31,790 bases of DNA. Origin: an uncultured Pseudoflavonifractor sp. (GTDB lineage: Bacteria > Bacillota > Clostridia > Oscillospirales > Oscillospiraceae). A model generated the notes under the pieces. The model was not told the origin of the DNA, did not search any database, and worked only from the letters and a program-made list of their open reading frames with translations. This document shows positions 8,059 to 15,512 of the stretch, in pieces. Where the stretch lies: NCBI GenBank assembly GCA_947565875.1, contig CANOHR010000002.1, forward strand, positions 1 to 31,790, written 5' to 3'. The first letter of the stretch is position 1, and the number at the start of each line of letters is the position of its first letter. A program made the position numbers and the translations under genes.

Positions 8059-8568
8059 TTACCCTCTTCGGCCGGATACCGCGTCATAGAGCCGCTCCAT
8101 GACACGCTCCCAGGTCTCTCCCAGCGCAAGGGAAAATTCATCACATAAAAGCCGCTCCACCCGCTTATAGTATGTCACATCGGCCTGGGTCAGCCGCTTT
8201 CTGCCCTCTCCGGTCCCCTGCTCCTTCCGGTACAGCTCCCTAAACAGCTTCAATTCCTCCCTGATATCACAGGAGGAAAGCATCTCTTTGTAACGCTCCA
8301 GCGGCATCCGGGGCTTTTCCGCCCCCGGCCCCTCCCCCGCCTCCTCCAGACAGCACAGGGCCTCCAGCGCCTCCCGCTCGGTCACGATCCGCCGGATGGG
8401 CAGGGCGGTATCCACCGGCACATAGATCTTCTCCTCGCTGCTGGTAAAGGGAGGGCACAGGGTATAGTATTCTCCCCCGCCGCACTCTTTGAACCGCAGC
8501 GGCCCTATGGCCTCCACCCTGCAAACGGCCCTGCTGCCGCAGACCACATACTCCCCGACCTGAAACAT
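8059..8568 (-). CDS. CarD-like (CdnL/TRCF-domain) RNA polymerase-binding regulator
   Basis: CarD-family proteins bind the RNA polymerase beta subunit and change open-complex stability at many promoters. The 169-residue protein starts MFQVGEYVVCGSRAVCRVEAI, like the Tudor-like RNAP-interaction domain of the family (VGD-VVYPGHGVG-I). It continues with YYTLCPP and KIYVPVDTA (about residues 35-58), matching the family's second half of that domain. The rest is helical; RLTQADVTYYKRVERLLCDEFSLALG resembles the CarD C-terminal helical region. ATG is chosen at 8566-8568 with GGAGG (8578-8582) 9 bases before; a GTG one codon upstream fits as well. The gene converges on glgA and diverges from glgP, so control of the glycogen genes is a reasonable but unproven guess. 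Confidence 0.8.
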   Translation of the reverse strand: MFQVGEYVVCGSRAVCRVEAIGPLRFKECGGGEYYTLCPPFTSSEEKIYVPVDTALPIRRIVTEREALEALCCLEEAGEGPGAEKPRMPLERYKEMLSSCDIREELKLFRELYRKEQGTGEGRKRLTQADVTYYKRVERLLCDEFSLALGETWERVMERLYDAVSGRRG

Positions 8569-8595
8569 CACCGCACACCTCCCATCATATATCTT

Positions 8596-8625
8596 ATTTT
8601 ATCATACATCCCCAGAAGGCTTCAA
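8596..8625 (-). promoter_or_regulatory. Candidate promoter of the CarD-like gene
   Basis: On the minus strand TTGAAG (8620-8625) and TAAAAT (8596-8601) are 18 bases apart, close upstream of the gene's ribosome binding site. A TATGAT overlaps but has a poor spacing to the -35 box. The start of transcription would leave a leader of only about 20 bases. Confidence 0.5.
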
Positions 8626-8712
8626 AGGGACTTTTCCACAAAAATACCTTCATCCCAGCGGGCAAAATGCCCATATCCCGCCGCAGGATGAACCTCTCCG
8701 GGATGCTCTGAT

Positions 8713-8741
8713 TTGACAGTCAAGGCCCGCTGTGTTAAGAT
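8713..8741 (+). promoter_or_regulatory. glgP promoter (TTGACA-17-TAAGAT)
   Basis: A consensus -35 box TTGACA (8713-8718) and TAAGAT (8736-8741) are 17 bases apart. The predicted start near 8748 gives a leader of about 40 bases before glgP. Phosphorylase thus has its own promoter, separate from the synthesis genes. Confidence 0.8.
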
Positions 8742-8789
8742 GAAACGGCCCTTTCTTTTGCTGATTTTACCGAAATGGAGTGACTCTTC

Positions 8790-11219
8790 TTGCATAAGTA
8801 CACCAAACAGGAACTGACCGGGCTGATCACCGGAAAGCTCCGCCGCAACTATGGCCGGGACGTGTCCGAGGCCACCGCCGAGCAGATGTTCCAATCCTGC
8901 GCCCTGGTGGTCCGGGACATCATTGCCGAGCGGCACATCAAAACCGCCGAGCAGGTCCGAAGCGCCCACGGCCGGCGGGTCCATTACCTGTCCATGGAGT
9001 TTCTCATGGGCCGTTCCCTGCGGAAAAACGCCTATAACCTGGACCTGATCCAGCCCTTGACCGAGGCGGTGGAGGCCCTTGGCTTCCAGGCCGCCGATCT
9101 TTTTGAGGAGGAGCCGGATGCCGGCTTCGGCAACGGCGGTCTGGGCCGGCTGGCCGCCTGCTATCTGGATGCCGCCACCACCCTGAACATCCCCATCACC
9201 GGCTACTCCATCTGCTACGAGCTGGGCTTCTTCAAACAGAAGATCATCGACGGCAGGCAGGAGGAGCTGCCCGACAACTGGATGAAACTTGGTTCCACCT
9301 GGCTCATCACCCACATGGATAAGGCCGAGCAGGTCCGCTTCGGCGGCAAGGTAGAGGATGTGTGGAATCCCGACGGCTCCCACTCCATCCAGCACACCGG
9401 CTATACCACCGTGCTGGCGGTGCCCCGGGATATGCAAATTGCCGGCTACGGCACCGAGCAGGGCAATGTCCTGCGGCTGTGGGAGGCCCAGAGCGCCGAG
9501 CCGGTGGACCTGAACTTCTTCAACCGGGGGGAATACCTTAAGGCCATGGAGCGGCAGGCCAACGCCGAGATCATTTCCAAACAGCTCTACCCCGCCGACA
9601 ACCACCGGGAGGGCAAGTCCCTGCGGCTCAAGCAGCAGTACTTCTTCTCCTCCGCCACGGTCCAGTCCATCTGCCGCAAGCATAAAAGCGAGTACGGCAC
9701 CCTTCGCAACTTCCACGAAAAACATATTCTGCAGATCAACGACACCCACCCCACTCTGGCCATCCCGGAGCTGATGCGCATCCTTCTGGATGAGGAGGGG
9801 TACAGCTGGGACGACGCCTGGTTCATCACCAGCCGCAGCTTTGCCTACACCAACCACACCGTTCTGGCCGAAGCGCTGGAGCGGTGGCCCCAGGACCTGA
9901 TAGAAGAACTGCTGCCCCGTATCTGGCAAATCATTCTGGAGATCTCCGGCCGGTATCAGAACCAGCTGATGGAAGCCACCCACGGGGATATGGGCCGGGT
10001 GGAGAAGATGGCCATCCTCTGGGGCGGCCAGTGCCGCATGGCCAATCTGTGTATTTGCGCCTGCTCCGCCGTCAACGGAGTCTCCGCCCTTCACAGTGAG
10101 ATACTGAAAAACGACGTGTTCCATGACGCCTACCAGCTCTTCCCCCAGAAGTTCCAGAATGTGACCAACGGCGTGGACCACCGCCGCTGGCTCAGCGAGG
10201 TGAATCCCCAGCTGGACGCCCTCATCCGGGACTGCTGCGGCGGGGACAAGTACCTTCTTCAGCCCCAGGCCCTGAAAACGCTGGAAAAATACGCCGATGA
10301 CGCCGCCGTGCTGGAGCGGCTGGCCGCCATCAAAAAGGCCAACAAGGAGAAGTTCGCCGCCTGGGCCAAGCGGGAAAGCGGCATCGTTCTGAACACCGAC
10401 GCCATCTTTGACGTGCAGGCCAAGCGGCTCCACGAGTACAAGCGGCAGCTTCTCAACGTGCTGCACATCATCTATCTCCGTCAAAAACTCCACGAGGACC
10501 CCGATTTCCTCCCCACCCCCAAGACCTACCTCTTCGGGGCCAAGGCCGCGCCCGGCTACGCCATGGCCAAGGAGATCATCCACCTGATCAATTCTCTGGC
10601 CCACACGGTGAACAACGACCCGGCCTGTAAGGATAAGCTCCAGGTCTTTTTCCTGGAAAATTACCGGGTCTCCATGGCCGAGCTGTTGATGCCCGCCAGC
10701 GAAATTTCCGAGCAGATCTCCACCGCCGGCAAGGAGGCCAGCGGCACGGGCAACATGAAGTTCATGATGAACGGCGCCCTCACCATCGGCACGCTGGACG
10801 GCGCCAATGTGGAGATGCATCAGGTGCTGGGGGACGAAAACATCTTCCTTTTCGGCCTCAGGGCCGACGAGGTGGAAGAGATGCGCCGCCGGGGGTACAG
10901 CCCCTACGAGTACTACATGCAAAACCCCGCCCTCAAGTCGGTCATCGACCAGCTCTCCGCCGGCTTTGACGACCATGTCAGCTACTCCGATCTGGCCCGG
11001 AGCCTGCTCTCCGGTCAGGGCAGCCCCGCCGACCCCTACTTCCTGTTGGCCGACTTTGAAAGCTACCGCTCGGCTCAGGCTCTGGCGGGCCGGACCTATC
11101 TGGACAAAAAACTCTGGAACAGAATGAGCCTTCTCAACATCGCCCGCTCGGGCATCTTCGCCGCCGACCGCTCGGTGGCGGAATACGCCGACCATATCTG
11201 GAAGGTCAGCCACCGGTAA
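8790..11219 (+). CDS. glgP: Glycogen/alpha-glucan phosphorylase
   Basis: This PLP-dependent enzyme releases glucose-1-phosphate from alpha-1,4 glucan ends by phosphorolysis and mobilises the store built by GlgA and GlgB. The 809-residue length is normal for the GT35 family. Seen motifs are RRVHYLSMEFLMGRSL and GFGNGGLGRLAACYLD in the N-terminal half, INDTHPTLAIPELMR, KRLHEYKRQLLN, and the PLP site EASGTGNMKF with the Schiff-base lysine K657. The start codon is TTG, with GGAG (8777-8780) 9 bases before it; no better ATG exists near the conserved N-terminus. The weak start could hold expression down. The gene is monocistronic, bounded by a promoter and a strong terminator. It could equally be called MalP; the glycogen context favours GlgP. 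Confidence 0.97.
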   Translation: MHKYTKQELTGLITGKLRRNYGRDVSEATAEQMFQSCALVVRDIIAERHIKTAEQVRSAHGRRVHYLSMEFLMGRSLRKNAYNLDLIQPLTEAVEALGFQAADLFEEEPDAGFGNGGLGRLAACYLDAATTLNIPITGYSICYELGFFKQKIIDGRQEELPDNWMKLGSTWLITHMDKAEQVRFGGKVEDVWNPDGSHSIQHTGYTTVLAVPRDMQIAGYGTEQGNVLRLWEAQSAEPVDLNFFNRGEYLKAMERQANAEIISKQLYPADNHREGKSLRLKQQYFFSSATVQSICRKHKSEYGTLRNFHEKHILQINDTHPTLAIPELMRILLDEEGYSWDDAWFITSRSFAYTNHTVLAEALERWPQDLIEELLPRIWQIILEISGRYQNQLMEATHGDMGRVEKMAILWGGQCRMANLCICACSAVNGVSALHSEILKNDVFHDAYQLFPQKFQNVTNGVDHRRWLSEVNPQLDALIRDCCGGDKYLLQPQALKTLEKYADDAAVLERLAAIKKANKEKFAAWAKRESGIVLNTDAIFDVQAKRLHEYKRQLLNVLHIIYLRQKLHEDPDFLPTPKTYLFGAKAAPGYAMAKEIIHLINSLAHTVNNDPACKDKLQVFFLENYRVSMAELLMPASEISEQISTAGKEASGTGNMKFMMNGALTIGTLDGANVEMHQVLGDENIFLFGLRADEVEEMRRRGYSPYEYYMQNPALKSVIDQLSAGFDDHVSYSDLARSLLSGQGSPADPYFLLADFESYRSAQALAGRTYLDKKLWNRMSLLNIARSGIFAADRSVAEYADHIWKVSHR

Positions 11220-11229
11220 GAAACCAAAG

Positions 11230-11263
11230 CACCCTTCGGGCATCCCGCCCGGAGGGTGTTTTT
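11230..11263 (+). terminator. Rho-independent terminator after glgP
   Basis: A 12-bp stem runs from CACCCTTCGGGC (11230-11241) to GCCCGGAGGGTG (11247-11258), with one T-G wobble and the 5-base loop ATCCC. It is followed by TTTTT (11259-11263). Confidence 0.9.
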
Positions 11264-11288
11264 CTACAAATGTAGATGTAAAATATGC

Positions 11289-11317
11289 TTGACATCATAT
11301 GTAAAGCGTGCTATACT
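11289..11317 (+). promoter_or_regulatory. Promoter of the XRE regulator operon (TTGACA-17-TATACT)
   Basis: TTGACA (11289-11294) and TATACT (11312-11317) are 17 bases apart. This is one of the best promoter matches in the window and lies 41 bases before the regulator's ATG. A TGTAAAGCG half-site (11300-11308) sits inside the spacer. Confidence 0.85.
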
Positions 11318-11340
11318 CCATATTGTAAAGCGAACTTTAC
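11300..11340. promoter_or_regulatory. Candidate operator array: TGTAAAGCG direct repeats plus GTAAAG-cgaa-CTTTAC dyad
   Basis: TGTAAAGCG occurs at 11300-11308 and again at 11324-11332, 24 bases apart. The second copy is the left half of the inverted repeat GTAAAG (11325-11330), cgaa, CTTTAC (11335-11340). A further TGTAAA lies at 11277-11282. One copy is between the -35 and -10 boxes and the dyad covers the likely transcript start, which is ideal for autorepression by the XRE protein encoded next. Confidence 0.6.
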
Positions 11341-11358
11341 TTCAAAGGAGGTCCTGCC

Positions 11359-11562
11359 ATGGAAAATCGAATCGCCCAGCTGCGGAAGGAGCGGCGGATG
11401 TCACAGGCAGAACTGGCCGAGGCGGTGGAGGTCACCCGGCAGACCATCATCTCTCTGGAGAGCGGCCGCTATAACGCCTCCCTTCTGCTGGCCCATAAGA
11501 TCGCCCGGTATTTCGGGCTTACCATCGAGGACGTTTTTCTGTTTGAGGAGGATGGGAAATGA
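11359..11562 (+). CDS. Small XRE-family helix-turn-helix regulator
   Basis: The 67-residue protein is almost entirely a HTH_3/XRE DNA-binding domain. The helix-turn-helix spans about residues 14-40, with MSQAELAEAVEVTRQTII and LESGRYNASLLLAHKIA, and the family's typical FGLTIEDVFLFEE follows. There is no ligand or dimerisation domain beyond it. A GGAGG box (11347-11351) precedes the ATG. Its TGA overlaps the ATG of the next gene by four bases, so the three downstream genes are probably co-expressed. The half-site array over its promoter suggests that it represses its own operon. Proteins of this size are commonly paired with small membrane proteins in Firmicutes; the signal they sense is generally unknown. 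Confidence 0.93.
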   Translation: MENRIAQLRKERRMSQAELAEAVEVTRQTIISLESGRYNASLLLAHKIARYFGLTIEDVFLFEEDGK

Positions 11563-11795
11563 AAGACTGTCATTTTCAGAAAAACCCGGCCCATACGGCG
11601 GGGGTTCTCCTGCTTTGTCTGGGGGGATTGGCGCAAAACATGCCAGAGGTTCAGGGAGGCCTGCTTCCGTGGGTCCACCTGCTCTGCGGATTTGGGACAG
11701 GGCTGTCCTTTGTGGGACTGCTCTACGGCTCGCCCCGGTTCCGGCCCCTGTTTGACCGGTGCCGGACCCATAAGCTGCGGCGCTTGGGCCGCTGA
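11559..11795 (+). CDS. Small membrane protein of the XRE operon
   Basis: The 78-residue protein has two probable membrane helices, about residues 13-30 (AGVLLLCLGGLA) and 38-58 (WVHLLCGFGTGLSFVGLLYG). It ends in a strongly basic tail rich in Arg and Lys, which suggests a cytoplasmic C-terminus. The ATG lies inside the stop of the regulator (ATGA), so translation is likely coupled. I do not recognise a family. Its position between an XRE regulator and a DERE-motif membrane protein suggests a shared membrane-linked role. Confidence 0.8.
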   Translation: MKDCHFQKNPAHTAGVLLLCLGGLAQNMPEVQGGLLPWVHLLCGFGTGLSFVGLLYGSPRFRPLFDRCRTHKLRRLGR

Positions 11796-11809
11796 AAGGG
11801 AGTATTCTT

Positions 11810-12274
11810 ATGTTGGCAAAACTGCTTTTCTGTGACGGCGGGGACTTTGAGCGTTCCCTCCGCCGGCGGCAGGGGGCGGCGCTGGCCCTGCTGGCGGTGG
11901 GGCTGGTGGGCCTTGCCTGCTATTTTCTTTTGGTGCCAAACAGTTCTCTGCCCGACTTTGCCCAGGGGTTCTATCTGGGCGCGGCCAGCGGCATTTCCGC
12001 CGGGGCGGTCATTCTCCTTTGCCGCACCCGGTATCTGCTCACCCACCCTGCGGCCCGAAAAAAGGTCCGCATCAAAGAGACCGATGAGCGGGAACGGACC
12101 ATCCTCCACGCCGCCTTTGAGTGGGCCGGCATTCTCACCTTTTTCCTTGTGGCCGCCGCCCTTTTTGTGGTCCTTCCCCTGAATCCAGCCGCCTTCCAGG
12201 CCCTTTTCGCCGTTTTGCTCCTCTATGTTCTGGCCTTCGCCGCCGCCAACCTGTATTTCAGCAAAAAACTGTAA
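11810..12274 (+). CDS. Four-helix membrane protein with DERE motif (DUF2178-like)
   Basis: The 154-residue protein has four probable membrane helices at about residues 22-42, 52-70, 100-122 and 126-148. A cytoplasmic loop between helices two and three carries RIKETDERERTI. The DERE signature with this layout resembles DUF2178-type proteins, which are often found beside small XRE regulators; the family name is by memory and tentative. AAGGGAG (11796-11802) lies 7 bases before the ATG. The spacing of 14 bases from the preceding gene supports one operon. Function unknown. Confidence 0.8.
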   Translation: MLAKLLFCDGGDFERSLRRRQGAALALLAVGLVGLACYFLLVPNSSLPDFAQGFYLGAASGISAGAVILLCRTRYLLTHPAARKKVRIKETDERERTILHAAFEWAGILTFFLVAAALFVVLPLNPAAFQALFAVLLLYVLAFAAANLYFSKKL

Positions 12275-12314
12275 AGCTCCTTCAAACAAGGGCCTTGAGG
12301 CAGGGTTTTCCCGG

Positions 12315-12343
12315 TTGTATTTCGCTCTTTCCGGCTGTATAAT
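12315..12343 (+). promoter_or_regulatory. Promoter of the flavoprotein gene (TTGTAT-17-TATAAT)
   Basis: TTGTAT (12315-12320) and the perfect -10 box TATAAT (12338-12343) are 17 bases apart. Transcription from about 12350 rules out the ATG at 12342 as a start and supports the ATG at 12390. Confidence 0.75.
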
Positions 12344-12389
12344 GGTATCAGAAAACGGCGGATACGCCGACCATTCAGTAGGAACCCCT

Positions 12390-13016
12390 ATGAAAGTTTT
12401 GATGTTGAACGGCAGCGCCAAGCCCCAGGGGAATACTTACCTCTCCCTGCTGGAAGTGGGAAAGGAACTGGAAAAGCTGGGCATTGAGTACGAGATTTTC
12501 CAGCTCGGCGGCGGCCCCATCCGGGACTGTATCGGCTGCGGCCAGTGCCGTGAGAAGGGCGCCGGCTGTATTTTCACCGACGACACGGTCCACGAATTTG
12601 TGGAGAAGGCCAGACAGGCTGACGGCTTTGTCTTTGGCACCCCGGTATATTACGCCCACCCCAGCGGGCGGGTCCTCTCCTTTCTGGACCGGGTCTTTTA
12701 CGGCAGCGGCAGCGTTTTCGCCTACAAGCCCGGCGCCTCCGTGGCGGTGGCCCGGCGGGGCGGCACCTCGGCCAGCTTTGACGTGATGAACAAATACTTT
12801 GGCATCTCTCAGATGCCGGTAGTCAGCTCCACCTACTGGAACATGACCCACGGCACCGCCCCCGGTGAGGTGCTGGAAGACGCCGAGGGGCTTCAGACCA
12901 TGCGGAATCTGGCCCGGAACATGGCCTGGCTGCTGCGGTGCATGGAAAGCGGCAGGGCCGCCGGGGTCCCCCTCCCCGCCACCGAGCGGGGCAATCAGAC
13001 CAACTTCATCCGCTGA
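12390..13016 (+). CDS. Iron-sulfur flavoprotein-like NADPH-dependent FMN reductase family protein
   Basis: The 208-residue protein has a flavodoxin-like fold. The FMN phosphate loop is LNGSAKPQGNT (residues 6-16) and a second flavin-contact region is TPVYYAHPSG. Between them is a compact cysteine cluster, C47-x2-C50-x2-C53-x6-C60, which matches the [4Fe-4S] motif of archaeal and clostridial iron-sulfur flavoproteins. It is therefore probably a cytoplasmic electron carrier or reductase with FMN and a cluster; substrate and partner are unknown. The chosen ATG begins the flavodoxin strand MKVLML and has only a weak AGGAA (12380-12384) before it. It has its own promoter and is probably monocistronic, ending at the hairpin it shares with the convergent membrane gene. 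Confidence 0.88.
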   Translation: MKVLMLNGSAKPQGNTYLSLLEVGKELEKLGIEYEIFQLGGGPIRDCIGCGQCREKGAGCIFTDDTVHEFVEKARQADGFVFGTPVYYAHPSGRVLSFLDRVFYGSGSVFAYKPGASVAVARRGGTSASFDVMNKYFGISQMPVVSSTYWNMTHGTAPGEVLEDAEGLQTMRNLARNMAWLLRCMESGRAAGVPLPATERGNQTNFIR

Positions 13017-13025
13017 CCCAAAAGA

Positions 13026-13063
13026 AACACCGCCCCGGAGGAGGGTTCCTCCGGGGCGGTGTT
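13026..13063. terminator. Perfect 17-bp hairpin between convergent genes
   Basis: AACACCGCCCCGGAGGA (13026-13042) and TCCTCCGGGGCGGTGTT (13047-13063) pair perfectly around a GGGT loop. The minus-strand exit reads TTTCTTTT, a fair terminator tail for the membrane protein gene; the plus-strand tail GTGGTTTT is weaker. It probably ends both transcripts. Confidence 0.85.
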
Positions 13064-13088
13064 GTGGTTTTCAGGGGAATCTTCGGTT

Positions 13089-15350
13089 TTACTCCATGGG
13101 GTCCAGCTGGGGCAGATCGAGGGCAAACACATCCCGCAGCTCCTCCAGCAGTCCGGGATACTCCTCGTCGAAGGCCTCGGGGTGGTAAACGATGCGGGCA
13201 GAGAGATAATTGCCCTCCCCCCGGGTATCGGCATAGAGGACTGCCACCCGGACCCGGGTGCGGTTTTCCTCAAACCAGGTCACCTGCCTGTAGGCAATGT
13301 CATAGTCCTCCAGATAATAGGTCTCGGAAACCCCGTCGGCGTAGAGGTCCACCTCCCCGGCCAGAGCGGCATAGTCCTCCTCCACCACCTCTTTGGCGGT
13401 GGAGGCCGTGGCCATGGTCTGGGTCACCTCCATGCCGTGGGCATAGGCGGAGACCACCGTGCCGTCGGCGTTGTAGGTCAGTTCCCCGCCGTAGGGCAGG
13501 TAGGCATCCCGGAAGCCCAGACCGTCGGCGGTACGGTAGTAGGCGATGCCCATATAGTCATAGACGGAAGCGGGCTGGAAGAGGCTCTGGTAATTGTCCC
13601 CGGTCAGGGTGACCTCCATACTTTGGAGGATGTAGAGGATATCCCCCTTCACATCCTTTTTTTGCCGGTCCTGCACATTGTCGCTGGCCACCAGCACTGC
13701 CGTTCCATCCGGTGCCAGAACGATACCCTGATACAGCCGGTAAGGCTTATTATCAACGGAAAATTCACGGGAAAGCATGTTGTAATAACAGCCCTGTCCC
13801 CCCTCGGCCAGAGGGACCAGCACCCCTTCCCCCCCGTCCCATTCCAGATAACTGCCCAAGGCCTTCCGGGCATCGGCGGTGGACCCCCCTGTCAAAAGAT
13901 CCCAGGCCCCTTGCATATCCATGCCGTGGTAGACGGTGACCATGAGCCGAATGTCATCCTTGCCTGTGCCGTCTATGTAAAAACCCTCATCGGTGGATTC
14001 ATACCTGCTGTCCACCTGATAGCGCACCCCGTCATGCTCATAGGCGGTGCTGGATTCGGGAATGCGGACAGTGGTGACCTCCTGCCGCCGGGAGGGGGCC
14101 GGGTCATCCCAGCGCCGGCCCACGGCCCAGCCGCCCAGAGCAAAGGCAAAGGTCACGGCAAGGGCCACGACCACCATCCCCCAGCGGTAAGGCATAGGCC
14201 CCTGGGGCGCCTGATCTCCCTCCACCGGGGTGAAGCCGGGATAGGTCTTGGGAATGGTCATGCGGCGGGTCTTTCCCGCACCGTCTCGATAGCTTACCTT
14301 CCAGCACCAGCGGGTCTCTTTGCGCAGGGTCACGTCCTCCATGGGGATCACCACCCGGCTCAGAAGGCTGCCGGGGAAGATCCGCCCGCCGGCAAGGGCC
14401 TCCGCCGCCCGAAGGGCCGAGGCGCGAAACAGCTCCCGCTCCCCCTCATCCAGCTTCTCCCAGGTCATACCGGTCCAGAAGGCATTCTTCCGGGAGAAGC
14501 GATAGGTATCCATGGTATTGAACCGGGCCAGCATCACCCGCCACAGCCGGCCGTCGGCGGTGCGGAAAAACAGGTATTGAAGTCCCTGAAGTTGGCTCAT
14601 CAGGGGAAACATCATCACAAACATCACGGCAAACAGACCGATACAGGCCCCCAGAGAGGCCATGGTCCAGGCCATGGAGTTGGTGGGCATGGCATAGAGA
14701 AGAAGGGCCAGCATTATCCCCAGTTCGGGAAACATGGAAAGCATCATACTCACCCGAAGGGGAGTGGTCCACCGCTTGTCACAGGGGTAGAAGGCCGCCT
14801 GCTGCGCCCTCTCCTCCCCATTGTCCTCCCGGACTCGCCGGGTCAACGCCTCCATCAGCCCCGGCTCGGTGTAGAGCTTCAGACTCTGGCGGCAGCCGAA
14901 GGAGCCGATGACGCTGAAAATAATGGGGATGAGGAAAAAGCCCAGGCCGGCCTCCAGCGGGCTGTAAGGCCAGATGAGCCAGCAGCACACCCCCACCGCC
15001 GTCAATGCGGACAGCACCAGTATCAGCGCAAAGGCAAAGCCGGTCTTTCTGGGACCGTGGAACATCTGATAGCCCTTTCTCGCCCCGAAGGGGATGAGCA
15101 GCGCCAGCCACCCGGACACAAATCCAAAAAGCCCGGTGAGCAGGGTGGGCAGCGCCCCCACAACGGCCCCCAGAAAGGCTCCCAAGGCCCCCACAACATA
15201 GTTTGCCGCCCCCTCGGCGGAGGGACCGCCGGAGGGCGTTTCCGGGCCTTTTGACGACCCTGCGGGGCGTCCCCCCGGCGGCGGGGTGCGCCGCTTCTCC
15301 GGGGTCTCCCAAGGCTCCTCCTTGTGGGGTCTGTTTTCCAAATCGGTCAT
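13089..15350 (-). CDS. Large multi-pass membrane protein with extracytoplasmic C-terminal domain, function unknown
   Basis: I do not recognise this 753-residue protein. A hydrophilic, proline- and glycine-rich N-terminus (1-49) is followed by hydrophobic segments at about 51-70, 72-88, 104-124, 137-154, 202-222 and 229-250. A soluble stretch of about 140 residues then leads to a last helix at 391-413. The remaining 340 residues are polar and rich in Tyr, Asp, Thr and Gly, and are probably outside the membrane. That part may be built of repeated alpha/beta units (VTVYHGMDMQGAW, DILYILQSMEVTLTGDNYQS). There are no catalytic motifs that I can see. GGAGG (15358-15362) lies 7 bases before the ATG, and a good promoter lies upstream. 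The PH-like gene just upstream in the same direction may be related in function, but nothing proves it. Confidence 0.85.
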   Translation of the reverse strand: MTDLENRPHKEEPWETPEKRRTPPPGGRPAGSSKGPETPSGGPSAEGAANYVVGALGAFLGAVVGALPTLLTGLFGFVSGWLALLIPFGARKGYQMFHGPRKTGFAFALILVLSALTAVGVCCWLIWPYSPLEAGLGFFLIPIIFSVIGSFGCRQSLKLYTEPGLMEALTRRVREDNGEERAQQAAFYPCDKRWTTPLRVSMMLSMFPELGIMLALLLYAMPTNSMAWTMASLGACIGLFAVMFVMMFPLMSQLQGLQYLFFRTADGRLWRVMLARFNTMDTYRFSRKNAFWTGMTWEKLDEGERELFRASALRAAEALAGGRIFPGSLLSRVVIPMEDVTLRKETRWCWKVSYRDGAGKTRRMTIPKTYPGFTPVEGDQAPQGPMPYRWGMVVVALAVTFAFALGGWAVGRRWDDPAPSRRQEVTTVRIPESSTAYEHDGVRYQVDSRYESTDEGFYIDGTGKDDIRLMVTVYHGMDMQGAWDLLTGGSTADARKALGSYLEWDGGEGVLVPLAEGGQGCYYNMLSREFSVDNKPYRLYQGIVLAPDGTAVLVASDNVQDRQKKDVKGDILYILQSMEVTLTGDNYQSLFQPASVYDYMGIAYYRTADGLGFRDAYLPYGGELTYNADGTVVSAYAHGMEVTQTMATASTAKEVVEEDYAALAGEVDLYADGVSETYYLEDYDIAYRQVTWFEENRTRVRVAVLYADTRGEGNYLSARIVYHPEAFDEEYPGLLEELRDVFALDLPQLDPME

Positions 15351-15405
15351 GACGGTTCCTCCTCTATGTAACAGCTTCTTCCCAAAAACGCAAATTTATA
15401 AAATA

Positions 15406-15434
15406 ATTATATCCCCATCTCCGAAGGAATGCAA
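15406..15434 (-). promoter_or_regulatory. Promoter of the large membrane protein gene (TTGCAT-17-TATAAT)
   Basis: On the minus strand TTGCAT (15429-15434) and TATAAT (15406-15411) are 17 bases apart. An AT-rich stretch follows toward the gene. It lies in the 162-base gap after the PH-like gene, so the membrane protein can be transcribed independently. Confidence 0.75.
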
Positions 15435-15512
15435 TATGGAACGTGAAAAAACGACCGACGGTCCTGACCCCGGCCGGACAGACCGCCTCCCAAAGCGGGA
15501 AGCCGCCTTCCC

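Noticed and set aside
12342..12389. Earlier ATG for the flavoprotein
   Set aside because: It overlaps the -10 box TATAAT and would add residues before the conserved flavodoxin strand.
212..15254. Very long antisense open frames, such as 693 codons opposite glgB, 873 opposite glgP and 731 opposite the membrane protein
   Set aside because: High GC at third positions leaves few stops on the opposite strand. The products are low-complexity Gly/Val/His/Pro sequences without motifs or ribosome binding sites.
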